Origin: Achromobacter xylosoxidans
Lineage (GTDB): Bacteria > Pseudomonadota > Gammaproteobacteria > Burkholderiales > Burkholderiaceae_B
Assembly (NCBI RefSeq): GCF_001457475.1
Contig: NZ_LN831029.1
Location: forward strand, 2,108,001 to 2,172,000
Length of the DNA: 64,000 bases
Direction: 5' to 3'
Positions within the stretch are counted from its first letter, which is position 1. Each line of letters starts with the position of its first letter. The notes below the pieces were generated by a model. It did not search any database, was not told the DNA's origin, and saw nothing but the letters and a program-made list of their open reading frames with translations. Shown in pieces: positions 40,929-49,822 of the stretch. A program made the translations under genes and the position numbers.

Positions 40929-42236
40929 ATGGACTTGAAAATCTTTGACCGGATGGAGTCGGAAGTACGAGGCTATATCCGGTCGTTTCCCGTGATCTTC
41001 AGCCAGGCCAGGGGTTCGACGCTGGTCGATGAGGAAGGCAGCGAGTACATCGACTTCTTCAGTGGCGCCGGCACCTTGAACTACGGCCACAACAATCCGA
41101 TCCTCAAGGAAAAACTGCTCGAATACGTGCAGGCCGATGGCGTGGTGCATGGCCTGGACATGGCCACCAGCGCCAAGAAAAGCTTCCTCGAGGCGGTCGA
41201 CCGCGTGCTGCTCAAGCCGCGCAACTGGCAATACACCCTGCAGTTCACCGGCCCCACCGGCACCAATGCGGTCGAGGCGGCGCTCAAGATCGCGCGCCAG
41301 GTGAAGGGGCGTCCCAATGTGATTTCCTTCACGCACGGTTTTCACGGCGTCAGCGGCGGCTCGCTGGCGGTGACCGCCAACATGAAGTTCCGCGACGCCT
41401 CCGGCTACCCGCTGGCCAACACCACCTTCATGCCCTATGACGGCTACTTCGGCCCGGACGTGGACACCATGGCCTACCTGGAGCGCATGCTGGAAGATCC
41501 CAGCAGCGGCATGGACAAGCCCGCCGCCGTCATCGTCGAGACGGTGCAGGGCGAGGGCGGCGTCAACGTTGCCACGCTGCGCTGGCTCAAGGAACTGGAC
41601 AAGCTCTGCAAGCGCCACGACATGCTGCTGATCGTGGACGACATCCAGGTCGGCTGCGGCCGCACCGGCACCTTCTTCAGCTTCGAGGCCGCCGGCATCC
41701 GCCCGGACATCATCACGCTGTCCAAGTCGCTGTCGGGCTTCGGCCTGCCGATGTCGTTGGTGCTGATGAAGCCCGAGCTGGACGTCTGGAAACCCGGCGC
41801 CCACAGCGGCACTTTCCGCGGCAATAACCTGGCGTTCGTCACCGCCACCCAGGCGCTGGAGACCTACTGGGCCAACACCGCGTTCACCGCCGAGATCCAG
41901 CGCAAGGAGCGCCTGGTGCGCGACTGGCTGGAGAACCTGGTGCACAGCTATCCCAACGCCGGCCTGTCGGTGCGGGGCCGCGGGCTGATCCAGGGCCTGG
42001 TGAGCAACGCCACCCCGGCGCTGTCCAACCGCATCGCCGCCAACGCCTTCAAGCGCGGCGTGGTCATCGAGACCTCGGGTGCGCATGACGAAGTGCTCAA
42101 GCTGCTGCCGGCCCTGACCATCGAGGAAGAACTGCTGTCCAAGGGCCTGGAAGTGATCGAGGCCAGCGTGGCCGACGCGCTGGCCGAAGAGGGGCAGTCC
42201 GCCCGCATCCTGAAATTTGGAGGAAAACGTCAATGA
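40929..42236 (+). CDS. ectB: L-2,4-diaminobutyrate transaminase
   Basis: A 435-residue PLP transaminase that makes diaminobutyrate from aspartate semialdehyde and glutamate, the first committed step of ectoine synthesis. It has the EctB opening MDLKIFDRMESEVRGYIRSF, FTGPTGTNAVEAALKIAR, the acidic IVDDIQVGCGRTGTFFSFE and the PLP lysine K266 in TLSKSLSGFG. The start ATG at 40929 follows AAAGGGAGGA. It overlaps ectC by four bases. Confidence 0.97.
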   Translation: MDLKIFDRMESEVRGYIRSFPVIFSQARGSTLVDEEGSEYIDFFSGAGTLNYGHNNPILKEKLLEYVQADGVVHGLDMATSAKKSFLEAVDRVLLKPRNWQYTLQFTGPTGTNAVEAALKIARQVKGRPNVISFTHGFHGVSGGSLAVTANMKFRDASGYPLANTTFMPYDGYFGPDVDTMAYLERMLEDPSSGMDKPAAVIVETVQGEGGVNVATLRWLKELDKLCKRHDMLLIVDDIQVGCGRTGTFFSFEAAGIRPDIITLSKSLSGFGLPMSLVLMKPELDVWKPGAHSGTFRGNNLAFVTATQALETYWANTAFTAEIQRKERLVRDWLENLVHSYPNAGLSVRGRGLIQGLVSNATPALSNRIAANAFKRGVVIETSGAHDEVLKLLPALTIEEELLSKGLEVIEASVADALAEEGQSARILKFGGKRQ

Positions 42237-42637
42237 TCGTACGCAATGTCAAAGATGTGATCGGCACCGCCGACGAAGTCCGCACCGATACCTGGGTCAG
42301 CCGCCGCGTGCTGCTCAAGAAGGACGGCATGGGCTTTTCCTTCCACGAGACCACCATCTTCCCGGGCGGTCGCACCCACATCCACTACAAGAATCACCTG
42401 GAGGCGGTGTGGTGCATCGAGGGCGACGGCTCCATCGAGACGATTGCCGACGGCAAGAAGTATGAACTCGGCCCGGGCGTGGTCTACGCGCTGAACGAGC
42501 ACGATGAGCATTGGCTGTGCGGCGGCAAGGAGCCGCTGCGCGTCATCTGCGTCTTCAACCCGCCGCTGACCGGCCAGGAAGTGCATGACAAAGAGGGCGT
42601 CTACGCCCTGCCTGAAGCCGAAGCCCAAGCGGCCTGA
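42233..42637 (+). CDS. ectC: L-ectoine synthase
   Basis: A 134-residue cupin enzyme closing the ectoine ring from N-gamma-acetyldiaminobutyrate. The metal ligands expected from known EctC structures are present: E57 (HLEAVWCIEG), Y85 (GVVYALNEHD) and H93 (DEHWL). The family start MIVRNVKDVIGT is intact. It overlaps ectB (ATGA) and is followed 15 bp later by ectD. Confidence 0.97.
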   Translation: MIVRNVKDVIGTADEVRTDTWVSRRVLLKKDGMGFSFHETTIFPGGRTHIHYKNHLEAVWCIEGDGSIETIADGKKYELGPGVVYALNEHDEHWLCGGKEPLRVICVFNPPLTGQEVHDKEGVYALPEAEAQAA

Positions 42638-42652
42638 TACAAGGAGGTTCGC

Positions 42653-43579
42653 ATGATCTCACCTGCGCAGGATCCGTACGCCTCCCGTACGGATCGAAGT
42701 TCCGCCATCATTTCCCGCCAGGATCCGGTGGTCTATGGAGAAGGCAAGTACGCCGACGCCCTGAGCGGCGAGCAGATCGGCAGCTACGAGCGCGATGGTT
42801 TCCTGCTGCTGGAGAACCTGTTCTCCGAAGCCGAAGTGCGGGCGTTGTCGGCCGAGGTCGAGCGCATGACGCGCGACCCGTCGATCGTGCGCCGCGAGGA
42901 GTCGATCACCGAGCCCGGCAGCAACGCCGTGCGCTCCATTTTCATGGTGCACGTCCTGAACCCCGTGCTGGCGCGCCTGGTGCGCGATCCGCGGCTGGTC
43001 AACGTGGCGCGCCAGATCCTGGGGTCCGAGGTCTACATCCACCAGTCCCGCGCCAACATGAAGCCCGGCTTCAAGGGCAAGGAGTTCTACTGGCACTCCG
43101 ACTTCGAGACCTGGCACGTGGAAGACGGCATGCCGTCGATGCGCGCGCTCAGCTGCTCGGTGCTGCTGACCGAGAACAATGACTGCAACGGCCCGCTGAT
43201 GCTGGTGCCGGGCTCGCATCGGCAGTTCATTTCGTGCGTCGGCGAAACGCCCAACGACCACTACAAGCAGTCGCTCAAGAAGCAGGAGTACGGCGTGCCG
43301 GATCCGGTCAGCCTGCAATTGCTGGTCGAGCAGGGCGGCATCCGCACGATGACGGCCAAGGCGGGGTCGGTGGTGTTCTTCGATTGCAACACCATGCACG
43401 GCTCCAACAGCAACATCTCGCCGTGGCCGCGCGCCAACGTGTTCATGGTCTACAACAGCATGGAAAACACGCTGGAGCCGCCCAAGTACGGCCTGACCCC
43501 GCGTCCCGAGCACATCGCCACCCGCAAGGCGTTCAAGGCGGTCACGCCGCTCGACACGTTGAAGCTGGTCGGCAGCTAG
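42653..43579 (+). CDS. ectD: ectoine 5-hydroxylase
   Basis: A 308-residue non-haem iron, 2-oxoglutarate-dependent dioxygenase converting ectoine to 5-hydroxyectoine. The EctD signature FYWHSDFETWHVEDGMP supplies iron ligands H148 and D150; H249 in TMHGSNSN is the third. The 2-oxoglutarate arginine lies shortly after, in WPRANVFMVY. ATG at 42653 after AAGGAGG. As the last gene of the cluster it is expressed with ectABC; no aspartokinase gene (ask) is attached. Confidence 0.97.
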   Translation: MISPAQDPYASRTDRSSAIISRQDPVVYGEGKYADALSGEQIGSYERDGFLLLENLFSEAEVRALSAEVERMTRDPSIVRREESITEPGSNAVRSIFMVHVLNPVLARLVRDPRLVNVARQILGSEVYIHQSRANMKPGFKGKEFYWHSDFETWHVEDGMPSMRALSCSVLLTENNDCNGPLMLVPGSHRQFISCVGETPNDHYKQSLKKQEYGVPDPVSLQLLVEQGGIRTMTAKAGSVVFFDCNTMHGSNSNISPWPRANVFMVYNSMENTLEPPKYGLTPRPEHIATRKAFKAVTPLDTLKLVGS

Positions 43580-43721
43580 CGCGGCACCTTGTCCGCGGCG
43601 GATGCTTGCCGGCGCTGGTCGGGGCGTGGCCTGACCGGCCGCGCGCGGGGGCGACCCATGCCGTTCCCGCCGCGCGCTTTCCCGTGAGGGAAAGAACGCC
43701 CGCGCCGCTTGCATGCGCCGC

Positions 43722-43751
43722 AGCCCAGGCCTTTCGGCCTGGGCTTTTTTT
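43722..43751 (+). terminator. intrinsic terminator downstream of the ectoine cluster
   Basis: AGCCCAGGCC and GGCCTGGGCT pair around TTTC, followed by seven T. Confidence 0.9.
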
Positions 43752-43798
43752 CGTCGTTCCGCTATGCTCTGCCGTCTTTCCCTGCCGGAAGTCGCATC

Positions 43799-44671
43799 AT
43801 GTCCGCCCGCATCCTCAGCCTGCATATCTACCCCGTCAAATCCTGTGCCGGTATCGACCTGTCCGAGTCGCCGGTGGACCGCGCCGGGTTGGCCCACGAC
43901 CGCCGCTGGATGCTGGTTGGGGCGGACGGCCATTTCATGACGCAGCGTCAATGGGCGGCCATGGCCCTGATCCGCACGGCGCTCACGGCCGACGCCTTGC
44001 GGCTTTCGGCGCCCGGCATGCCCGATCTGGACGTGCCGCTGGACGGCTCGGCGCTGCAACCCGGCGTCGAAAGCGTGGGCGTCTGGAAGGACACGCTCGA
44101 CGCGCGCCGCGAAAGCGAGGCCGCGGCGCAGTGGTGTTCGGATTTCCTCAAGACGCCTTGCCGCCTGTACAAGGTCGACACCGGCGCGACGCGGCCCGCC
44201 AAGCCGGAATGGGTGGACAAGTGGGCCGAAAGCCATCCAGATCTGGCGCAGACGTTCGGGGGAGATCACTTCTTCGGCTTTGCCGACGGCTTCCCCCTGC
44301 TGGTGGCGAACCAGGCATCGCTCGATGACCTGAACGCGCGCCTGCGGGCCAAGGGCGTGGCGCCGGTGCCGATGGACCGGTTCCGGCCCAATATCGTGGT
44401 GCAGGGCGAGTGGGAGGCCTTCGAGGAAGACCATACCGCCATGATCACCACGGGCGCGGTCAGCATGGCGTTCGTCAAGCCGTGCACGCGCTGCTCGATT
44501 CCCGACATCGACCAGCGCACCGCCGTGCAGCACGACGAGCCGGGCCGCACGCTGGCGGGCTACCGCAACCTGGAGATCGGGGTGGTGTTTGGCCAGAACG
44601 CCATCGTCGATGCGCCGGCCGGCGCCCGCCTGAAGGTGGGCGACGCGGTCGACATCGAACTGGATTTCTAG
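43799..44671 (+). CDS. MOSC-domain protein (YcbX/mARC-like)
   Basis: A 290-residue protein with an N-terminal beta-barrel domain (ILSLHIYPVKSCAGIDL, then DRRWMLVGADGHFMTQRQ) and a C-terminal MOSC domain. The conserved cysteine expected to bind molybdenum cofactor is in FVKPCTRCSIPDID at about residue 227. E. coli YcbX reduces N-hydroxylated bases but carries an extra C-terminal 2Fe-2S domain; that domain is absent here, so a separate electron donor would be needed. ATG at 43799. It is monocistronic and convergent with gdx. Confidence 0.85.
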   Translation: MSARILSLHIYPVKSCAGIDLSESPVDRAGLAHDRRWMLVGADGHFMTQRQWAAMALIRTALTADALRLSAPGMPDLDVPLDGSALQPGVESVGVWKDTLDARRESEAAAQWCSDFLKTPCRLYKVDTGATRPAKPEWVDKWAESHPDLAQTFGGDHFFGFADGFPLLVANQASLDDLNARLRAKGVAPVPMDRFRPNIVVQGEWEAFEEDHTAMITTGAVSMAFVKPCTRCSIPDIDQRTAVQHDEPGRTLAGYRNLEIGVVFGQNAIVDAPAGARLKVGDAVDIELDF

Positions 44672-44719
44672 CCCGCCGCGCCCCGGCGCGCGGCCGGGGC
44701 GGCGGTATCCGGCCGTCGA

Positions 44720-45037
44720 TCAGGCCGACGACAGCTTCAGGCCGATCAGGCCCACGACGATCAGCGCCACGCTGGCGATGCGCAGCCAGCTGATGGATTC
44801 ATCGAACAGGATGATGCCGGCCACGAAGGCGCCGACGGTGCCGATGCCGACCCACACCGCGTAGGCGGTGCCCAGCGGCAGCGTCTTCATGGCCAGCGCC
44901 AGCAGCCAGAAGCTGATGAGCATGCCGCCGACGGTGACGAGCGACGGCATCAGGCGCGTGAACCCATGGGTATATTTGAGGCCGACGGCCCAGACGATTT
45001 CGAACAGGCCGGCCAGTACAAGGATGATCCAGGTCAT
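44720..45037 (-). CDS. gdx: guanidinium exporter Gdx (SugE subfamily of SMR)
   Basis: A 105-residue four-helix membrane protein that swaps guanidinium out against protons as an antiparallel dimer. The sequence is close to E. coli SugE along its whole length: [20 protein letters not shown] with essential E13, [24 protein letters not shown] and [19 protein letters not shown] ending. This subfamily (Gdx) differs from the drug exporter EmrE in carrying guanidinium. The ATG at 45037 has AGGAG before it. Two ACGR-loop hairpins in its leader indicate control by guanidine. Confidence 0.94.
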   Translation of the reverse strand: MTWIILVLAGLFEIVWAVGLKYTHGFTRLMPSLVTVGGMLISFWLLALAMKTLPLGTAYAVWVGIGTVGAFVAGIILFDESISWLRIASVALIVVGLIGLKLSSA

Positions 45038-45055
45038 GACGACTCCTACTTGAGA

Positions 45056-45161
45056 GGGGTCGTCCCCGGATTGATGCGCTTGCGGCAATGGCCAATGCCG
45101 TCGTTGCCGATGGCAAATGCCGCCATGTCGCGGCCAGCGCAGCAACGGGCCGTCCCGTCGC
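45056..45161 (-). promoter_or_regulatory. candidate guanidine-II (mini-ykkC) riboswitch
   Basis: On the minus strand the gdx leader has two small hairpins with the ACGR loops that define this class. Hairpin 1 (45161-45142) is GCGACGGG-ACGG-CCCGTTGC; hairpin 2 (45067-45056) is GGGG-ACGA-CCCC. Hairpin 2 ends 18 bases before the ATG, next to the ribosome site. The 74-base linker is longer than most examples. mini-ykkC elements are known upstream of sugE/gdx genes in proteobacteria. Confidence 0.8.
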
Positions 45162-45168
45162 GGCAAAA

Positions 45169-45197
45169 ATTATAGAATACCGGCTTCCGACGGCAAA
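45169..45197 (-). promoter_or_regulatory. gdx promoter
   Basis: A perfect -10 TATAAT (45174-45169, minus strand) with TTTGCC 17 bases upstream (45197-45192). Transcription would start about 45162, at the first base of riboswitch hairpin 1. On the plus strand the overlapping TAGAAT (45173-45178) may serve panD. Confidence 0.7.
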
Positions 45198-45304
45198 ACC
45201 GGGTGCCGTTCGGCTGCATGCCCGCAGGTGCGCGCCATCCGCGGGTGTTTCACATTCATCGCATCACTTCGCGTTCCGGCACGCGAAACCAGGATATTTC
45301 CATC

Positions 45305-45673
45305 ATGCAACGCATCATGCTGCGGGCAAAGCTGCACCGCGTCACGGTCACCGAAGCCGACCTGCACTACGAAGGGTCTTGTGGCATCGACGAAGACCTG
45401 CTGGACGCTGCCGGCATGCGCGAGTTCGAACGCATCGAGCTCTACAACATCAACAACGGCGAACGCTTCGACACCTACATCATCAAGGCGGCCCGCGGCA
45501 GCGGCATCATTTCGCTCAATGGCGCGGCCGCGCGCCGGGCGCAGGTCGGCGACCTGATGATCATCTGCACCTACGGGCCGATGTCCGAAGAGCAATCCGC
45601 CACCCACAAGCCGCAGGTCGTGCTGGTGGACGACGCCAACCGCGTCAAGGAAATCCGCAAGTTCCCGGCCTGA
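45305..45673 (+). CDS. panD: aspartate 1-decarboxylase proenzyme
   Basis: A 122-residue pyruvoyl enzyme making beta-alanine for pantothenate and coenzyme A. Self-cleavage occurs at G24-S25 in YEGSCGID, exactly the family position; Y58-type and K9-type residues also fit ([37 protein letters not shown]). The ATG at 45305 gives the normal length. It is divergent from gdx and 75 bp before the reductase gene, same strand. Confidence 0.97.
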   Translation: MQRIMLRAKLHRVTVTEADLHYEGSCGIDEDLLDAAGMREFERIELYNINNGERFDTYIIKAARGSGIISLNGAAARRAQVGDLMIICTYGPMSEEQSATHKPQVVLVDDANRVKEIRKFPA

Positions 45674-45748
45674 GGCCGGGCCGGGCGGCGTGCCGTGGGG
45701 TGTGTCCCATGGGCGCCGTCAACCCTGATCCCCCTGATACGTTTCATC

Positions 45749-46795
45749 ATGAGCTTCCAGGTCATCATCCAACCCAGCAAGCATCAATTCCCGGTCGAGC
45801 CCGGCCAGACCGTGCTCGACGGCGCCCTGGCCGCGGGCATCGTGCTGCCCTACAGCTGCCGCAACGGCGCCTGCTCCACCTGCAAGGGCAAAGTGGTGTC
45901 CGGGGAGTTCGACGCCGGCCAGTACCCCGCGCAGATCCTCTCACCCGAGGAGCTGGCCGACGGCTACACCCTGTTCTGTCAGGCCCGGCCCGCCTCCGAC
46001 ATGGTGGTCGAGTCCACCGAAGTGCGCCTGGCCAGCGACATCCAGATCCGCAAGCTGCCCTCGCGCGTGCAGACGATGGAAAAGGCGGCGCCGGACGTGA
46101 CCGTGCTCAAGCTGCAATTGCCCGCCTCGGAGCAATTCCGCTACTACGCCGGCCAGTACATCGAGATCATCCTCAAGGACGGCCGCCGCCGCAGCTATTC
46201 CATGGCTGGCGCGCCGCACACCGGCAGCCCGCTGGAACTGCACATCCGTCACCTCCCGGGCGGGGTGTTCACCGACCACGTGTTCGGCGCCGGCGACACG
46301 CAGATGAAGGAACGCGAGATCCTGCGGCTGGAAGGGCCGTTCGGTTCGTTCTTCCTGCGCGAAGACAGCGACAAGCCGATCATCCTGCTGGCCAGCGGCA
46401 CGGGCTTTGCGCCCGTCAAGGCCATCGTCGAGCACATGATCCACAAGAACATCCGCCGTCCGGTCGCGCTGTACTGGGGCGGTCGGCGCCCGCGCGATCT
46501 GTACATGGACGCGCTGGCGCAGTCGTGGGCCCGTGACCTGCCGGACTTCCGTTACGTGCCGGTGGTGTCGAACGCGCTCGAGGAAGACGGCTGGAGCGGC
46601 CGTGACGGCTTCGTCCACGAGGCCGTGCTGCAGGACATCCCCGACATGTCGGGCCACCAGGTCTACGCCTGCGGCGCGCCGCCGATGGTGGACGCCGCCC
46701 GGCGCGAGTTCAGCGCCCAGTGCGGCCTGCCGCCCGAGGAATTCTATGCGGACGCCTTCACGTCCGAGGCCGATCTGGCGAAAGCCGCGACTTGA
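45749..46795 (+). CDS. 2Fe-2S ferredoxin/FAD/NAD(P) reductase (AscD-like)
   Basis: A 348-residue electron-transfer flavoprotein. The N-terminal plant-type ferredoxin has cluster cysteines C37, C42, C45 and C77 (PYSCRNGACSTCKGK, LFCQAR). An FAD domain (RRRSYSMAG near 150) and a NAD(P) domain (ILLASGTGFAPVKAIVEHMI, then YACGAPPMVDAAR) follow. It resembles CDP-6-deoxy-glucoseen reductase AscD, which acts in deoxysugar synthesis, and also the reductases of ring hydroxylases. No sugar or oxygenase genes lie near, so its partner is unknown. ATG at 45749. Confidence 0.85.
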   Translation: MSFQVIIQPSKHQFPVEPGQTVLDGALAAGIVLPYSCRNGACSTCKGKVVSGEFDAGQYPAQILSPEELADGYTLFCQARPASDMVVESTEVRLASDIQIRKLPSRVQTMEKAAPDVTVLKLQLPASEQFRYYAGQYIEIILKDGRRRSYSMAGAPHTGSPLELHIRHLPGGVFTDHVFGAGDTQMKEREILRLEGPFGSFFLREDSDKPIILLASGTGFAPVKAIVEHMIHKNIRRPVALYWGGRRPRDLYMDALAQSWARDLPDFRYVPVVSNALEEDGWSGRDGFVHEAVLQDIPDMSGHQVYACGAPPMVDAARREFSAQCGLPPEEFYADAFTSEADLAKAAT

Positions 46796-46820
46796 CCGAG
46801 ATCAGGCCGCGCGCAACGCG

Positions 46821-46862
46821 AAGGGGAGGGATCCGGCATCGGCGGATTCCTCCCCTTTTTTT
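46821..46862 (+). terminator. intrinsic terminator after the reductase gene
   Basis: AAGGGGAGG and CCTCCCCTT pair, with an inner paired GGATCCG / CGGATTCC region, followed by seven T. Confidence 0.82.
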
Positions 46863-46989
46863 GATGGCGGCGGGCGTAGGCGAGGGCGGGGCGCCGGGGT
46901 AAACTGCGGTGTCATCTTGGCAGCGGCTTGCCGCGGGGGGCGGACATCGTGTCCGCAGGGCCCGCGGGTACGCAGGGAGCAATGCGGGC

Positions 46990-48246
46990 ATGAAAGTAGC
47001 GGTATTGGGTAGCGGCATCATCGGAATCTCCAGCGCCTGGTGGCTGAGCCAGGCCGGCCACGACGTCGTGGTCATCGACCGCTGCACCGGACCCGCCCAG
47101 GAGACCAGCCTTGCCAACGGCGCGCAGATCTCGGTCTCCTATGCGGAGCCCTGGGCCAATCCGCAGGCGCCCCTGAAGCTGCTCAAATGGATGTTCCAGG
47201 ACGACGCGCCGCTGTTGTTCCGTCCGCAGCTGGACCTGCGCCAGTGGATGTGGGGCCTGGCCTTCCTGCGCGAATGCCTGCCGGGCCGGCTGGCGCCGAA
47301 CATCCGCGCCATGGTGCGCATGGCCGAATACAGCCGCGCCACGCTGCGCGGCATGCGCGCCGAGCTGGGCATCGAATACGACCACCTCGAGCGCGGCATC
47401 CTGAATTTCTACCGCGATCAACACGAATTCGAGAACTCGCAGCGCGCCGCCGGCCTGATGCGCGACTTCGGCGTGGAGCGCCGCGTCGTGTCGACTGACG
47501 AGGTCATCGCCATCGAACCGGCCTTGGCGCCGCATCGCAACACCATCGTCGGCGGCGACTACACGCCCGAGGACGAGAGCGGCGACGTGCACCTGTTCAC
47601 CGTCGCGCTGGCCGAGCGCTGCGCGCGCGCCGGCGTCGAATTCCGCTACAGCACCCGCGTCACCCGGCTCATCACCGAGGCCGGCGCGGTCAGCGGCGTC
47701 GAACTGATCGAACCCGATGGCCGCTACGGCGCCCTGGCCGCCGACGCCTACGTGGTGGCCATGGGCAGTTTCAGCCCTTCGCTGCTGCGCCCGCTCGGCA
47801 TTCCGTGCAATGTCTATCCGGCCAAGGGCTATTCGGCGACCTTCCCGGTCCTGCAACCGGGCGCCGCGCCCACGGTCAGCCTGACCGACAGCAGCCACAA
47901 GGTGGTGTTTTCGCGGCTCGGCGACCGCCTGCGCATGGCCGGCACCGCCGAGCTGTCCGGCTATTCGCGCGGCCTGAACACCGGCCGCTGCGAAGCCATG
48001 ACGCGGCTCGCCCGCGAACTCTTTCCCGACGCGCTCGATTTCGAGCGCGTCAGTTATTGGTCGGGCCTGCGCCCGTCCACTCCCTCGAACGTGCCCATCA
48101 TCGGCCGTAGCCGTATCCCCAATTTGTATATCAATACCGGACACGGTACTCTCGGCTGGACGATGGGCGTCGGCTCGGGCCGGGCACTGGCCGATCTGCT
48201 GAGCGGACGTCGTCCAGAACCGGAATTCCCTTTTCTTGGTCTATGA
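46990..48246 (+). CDS. FAD-dependent D-amino acid dehydrogenase (DadA-like)
   Basis: A 418-residue flavoprotein of the DAO family. The FAD motif is at the very N-terminus (VAVLGSGIIGISSAWWLSQAGHDVVVID). QETSLANGAQISVSYAEPWANP and the C-terminal GLRPSTPSNVPIIGRSRIPNLYINTGHGTLGWTMG match DadA, which oxidises D-alanine and other D-amino acids and feeds electrons to the membrane quinone pool. No alr/dadX racemase lies beside it. ATG at 46990. The next gene, a solute-binding protein, starts 4 bp after its stop, suggesting that its substrate may come from outside the cell. Confidence 0.88.
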   Translation: MKVAVLGSGIIGISSAWWLSQAGHDVVVIDRCTGPAQETSLANGAQISVSYAEPWANPQAPLKLLKWMFQDDAPLLFRPQLDLRQWMWGLAFLRECLPGRLAPNIRAMVRMAEYSRATLRGMRAELGIEYDHLERGILNFYRDQHEFENSQRAAGLMRDFGVERRVVSTDEVIAIEPALAPHRNTIVGGDYTPEDESGDVHLFTVALAERCARAGVEFRYSTRVTRLITEAGAVSGVELIEPDGRYGALAADAYVVAMGSFSPSLLRPLGIPCNVYPAKGYSATFPVLQPGAAPTVSLTDSSHKVVFSRLGDRLRMAGTAELSGYSRGLNTGRCEAMTRLARELFPDALDFERVSYWSGLRPSTPSNVPIIGRSRIPNLYINTGHGTLGWTMGVGSGRALADLLSGRRPEPEFPFLGL

Positions 48247-48250
48247 ACCT

Positions 48251-49591
48251 ATGAAGAAATTGCAATTGGCGGGCATTGCCCGCGCGATGTTCGCCAGCCG
48301 GCGCACATGGGTCTTTGGCGCCGCCATGGCGGTCGCTGGCGCGGTCCACGCCGCACCCGTCGAAATCCAGGTCTGGCACACGCTGCCGGACGCCAACAAG
48401 GCCGAGTTCGAGAAACTGGCCAAGCAGTACAACAAGGAACAGGACCAGGTCAAAGTGACCCTGCGCGCCTTCGCCTCGCAGGCGCAGCTGCAGCAGGAAG
48501 CCACCGCCGCGGTCAAGGCCAAGAAGGCCCCCAACCTGGTGCAGCTGAACGACAACCACTCGCCGGAAGTGGTGGCCGAGCACAAGGCCATCCTGCCGAT
48601 GTACGACCTGCTGGCCAAGTATCCGGTCAAGGACCTGAACTGGTTCGTGCCTGCCACCAGCAGCTTCGTGCGCGACGGCAAGGGCCGCCTGCTGGCGTTC
48701 CCCTGGATGGCCGAAGTGCCGGTGATGTTCTACAACACCGCCGCCTACAAGAAGGCCGGCCTCGATCCCAACAAGCCCGCCCGCACCTGGACCGCCCTGC
48801 AGGGCGAGCTGCTCAAGCTGCGCGACGTGGCCGACCTCGACTGTCCCTATGCCTCCAGCGACCAGGTCACGGTCCACCTGGAAAACCTGGCGCCGGTGAA
48901 CAACCAGCAATACACCAGCAACAACAACGGGCTGGACGCGGTCACCAAAAAGAGCGCGGCGCCGGCGATGCAGTTCGACACGCTCTACATGCGCCACATT
49001 TCGCTGATGGTCAGCTGGAAGCGTTCGCTGCTGTTCATGGCGCACACCGCCGACAACAGCGCCGACAAGCTGTTCGCCAAGGGCGAGTGCGCCGTGCTGA
49101 CCGGCTCCTCGGGTTCGTTCGGCCAGTTCCTGAACACCAAGTCGCTGGCGTTCGGCGTGGCCCCGCTGCCTTACTACGACCAGGTCACCCAGAACGGCGG
49201 CCAACCGTTCGTGAGCGGTTCGGCGCTGTGGGCGCTGGAAGGCCGTCCCAAGGATGAGGAAAAGGCCACGGCGCAATTCCTGGCCTGGCTGTCCAAGCCC
49301 GTCATCGCGGCCGAATGGCACCAGCGCACCGGCTACCTGCCGCTGACCGAGGCGGCCTTCCGCGCCTCCGACGTGTCGTTCTACAAGAGCATTCCCGGCG
49401 CCCAGGCGGTGGTGGCTTCCATGAGCAACCGCCCGGTTGCCAACAGCCGCGGCTTCCGCATGGCCAACTACGATCGCATCGAGCCGGTATTCAACCAGCA
49501 GCTCAACGATGCGCTGGAAGGCAAGACGCCGCCGGTGGCGGCCCTGAACAACGCCGCCAGCCAGGCGCGCAGCATCGCCACGCAGCGCTGA
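48251..49591 (+). CDS. extracellular solute-binding protein, UgpB-like
   Basis: A 446-residue periplasmic binding protein of family 1 (the sugar, glycerol phosphate and oligosaccharide type). The signal peptide (to about residue 34, GAVHA before AP) precedes the typical IQVWHTLPDANKAEFEKLAKQYN and LVQLNDNHSPEVVAEHKAILPM. LLAFPWMAEVPVMFYNTAAYKKAGL is close to UgpB. No permease or ATPase genes are beside it, so it must share an importer encoded elsewhere. It is coupled to the DadA-like gene (4 bp). A strong terminator follows. Confidence 0.87.
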   Translation: MKKLQLAGIARAMFASRRTWVFGAAMAVAGAVHAAPVEIQVWHTLPDANKAEFEKLAKQYNKEQDQVKVTLRAFASQAQLQQEATAAVKAKKAPNLVQLNDNHSPEVVAEHKAILPMYDLLAKYPVKDLNWFVPATSSFVRDGKGRLLAFPWMAEVPVMFYNTAAYKKAGLDPNKPARTWTALQGELLKLRDVADLDCPYASSDQVTVHLENLAPVNNQQYTSNNNGLDAVTKKSAAPAMQFDTLYMRHISLMVSWKRSLLFMAHTADNSADKLFAKGECAVLTGSSGSFGQFLNTKSLAFGVAPLPYYDQVTQNGGQPFVSGSALWALEGRPKDEEKATAQFLAWLSKPVIAAEWHQRTGYLPLTEAAFRASDVSFYKSIPGAQAVVASMSNRPVANSRGFRMANYDRIEPVFNQQLNDALEGKTPPVAALNNAASQARSIATQR

Positions 49592-49639
49592 GGCCGCGCC
49601 AGCCGGCCCGGCGCCCGCGCGCCGTCCGGCAGCGCCCGC

Positions 49640-49668
49640 AAGCCCGGTTTTCGAACCGGGCTTTTTTT
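49640..49668 (+). terminator. intrinsic terminator after the solute-binding protein gene
   Basis: AAGCCCGGTT and AACCGGGCTT pair around TTCG, followed by a T-run to 49668. Confidence 0.92.
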
Positions 49669-49822
49669 CTTGCCCGCGTCCTTGCCCGCGCTTTTGCCGC
49701 GTCGGAGAGGGCGATTCGATCCATGCGTACATGCCGGTCTGCCTTTCCGGCCCGCAGGGGTTCACCATGCCCGGCGTGGTGCGATCCGTTCCCGGGTCGC
49801 CGTTCCTGGGATGGTGGGGCAC

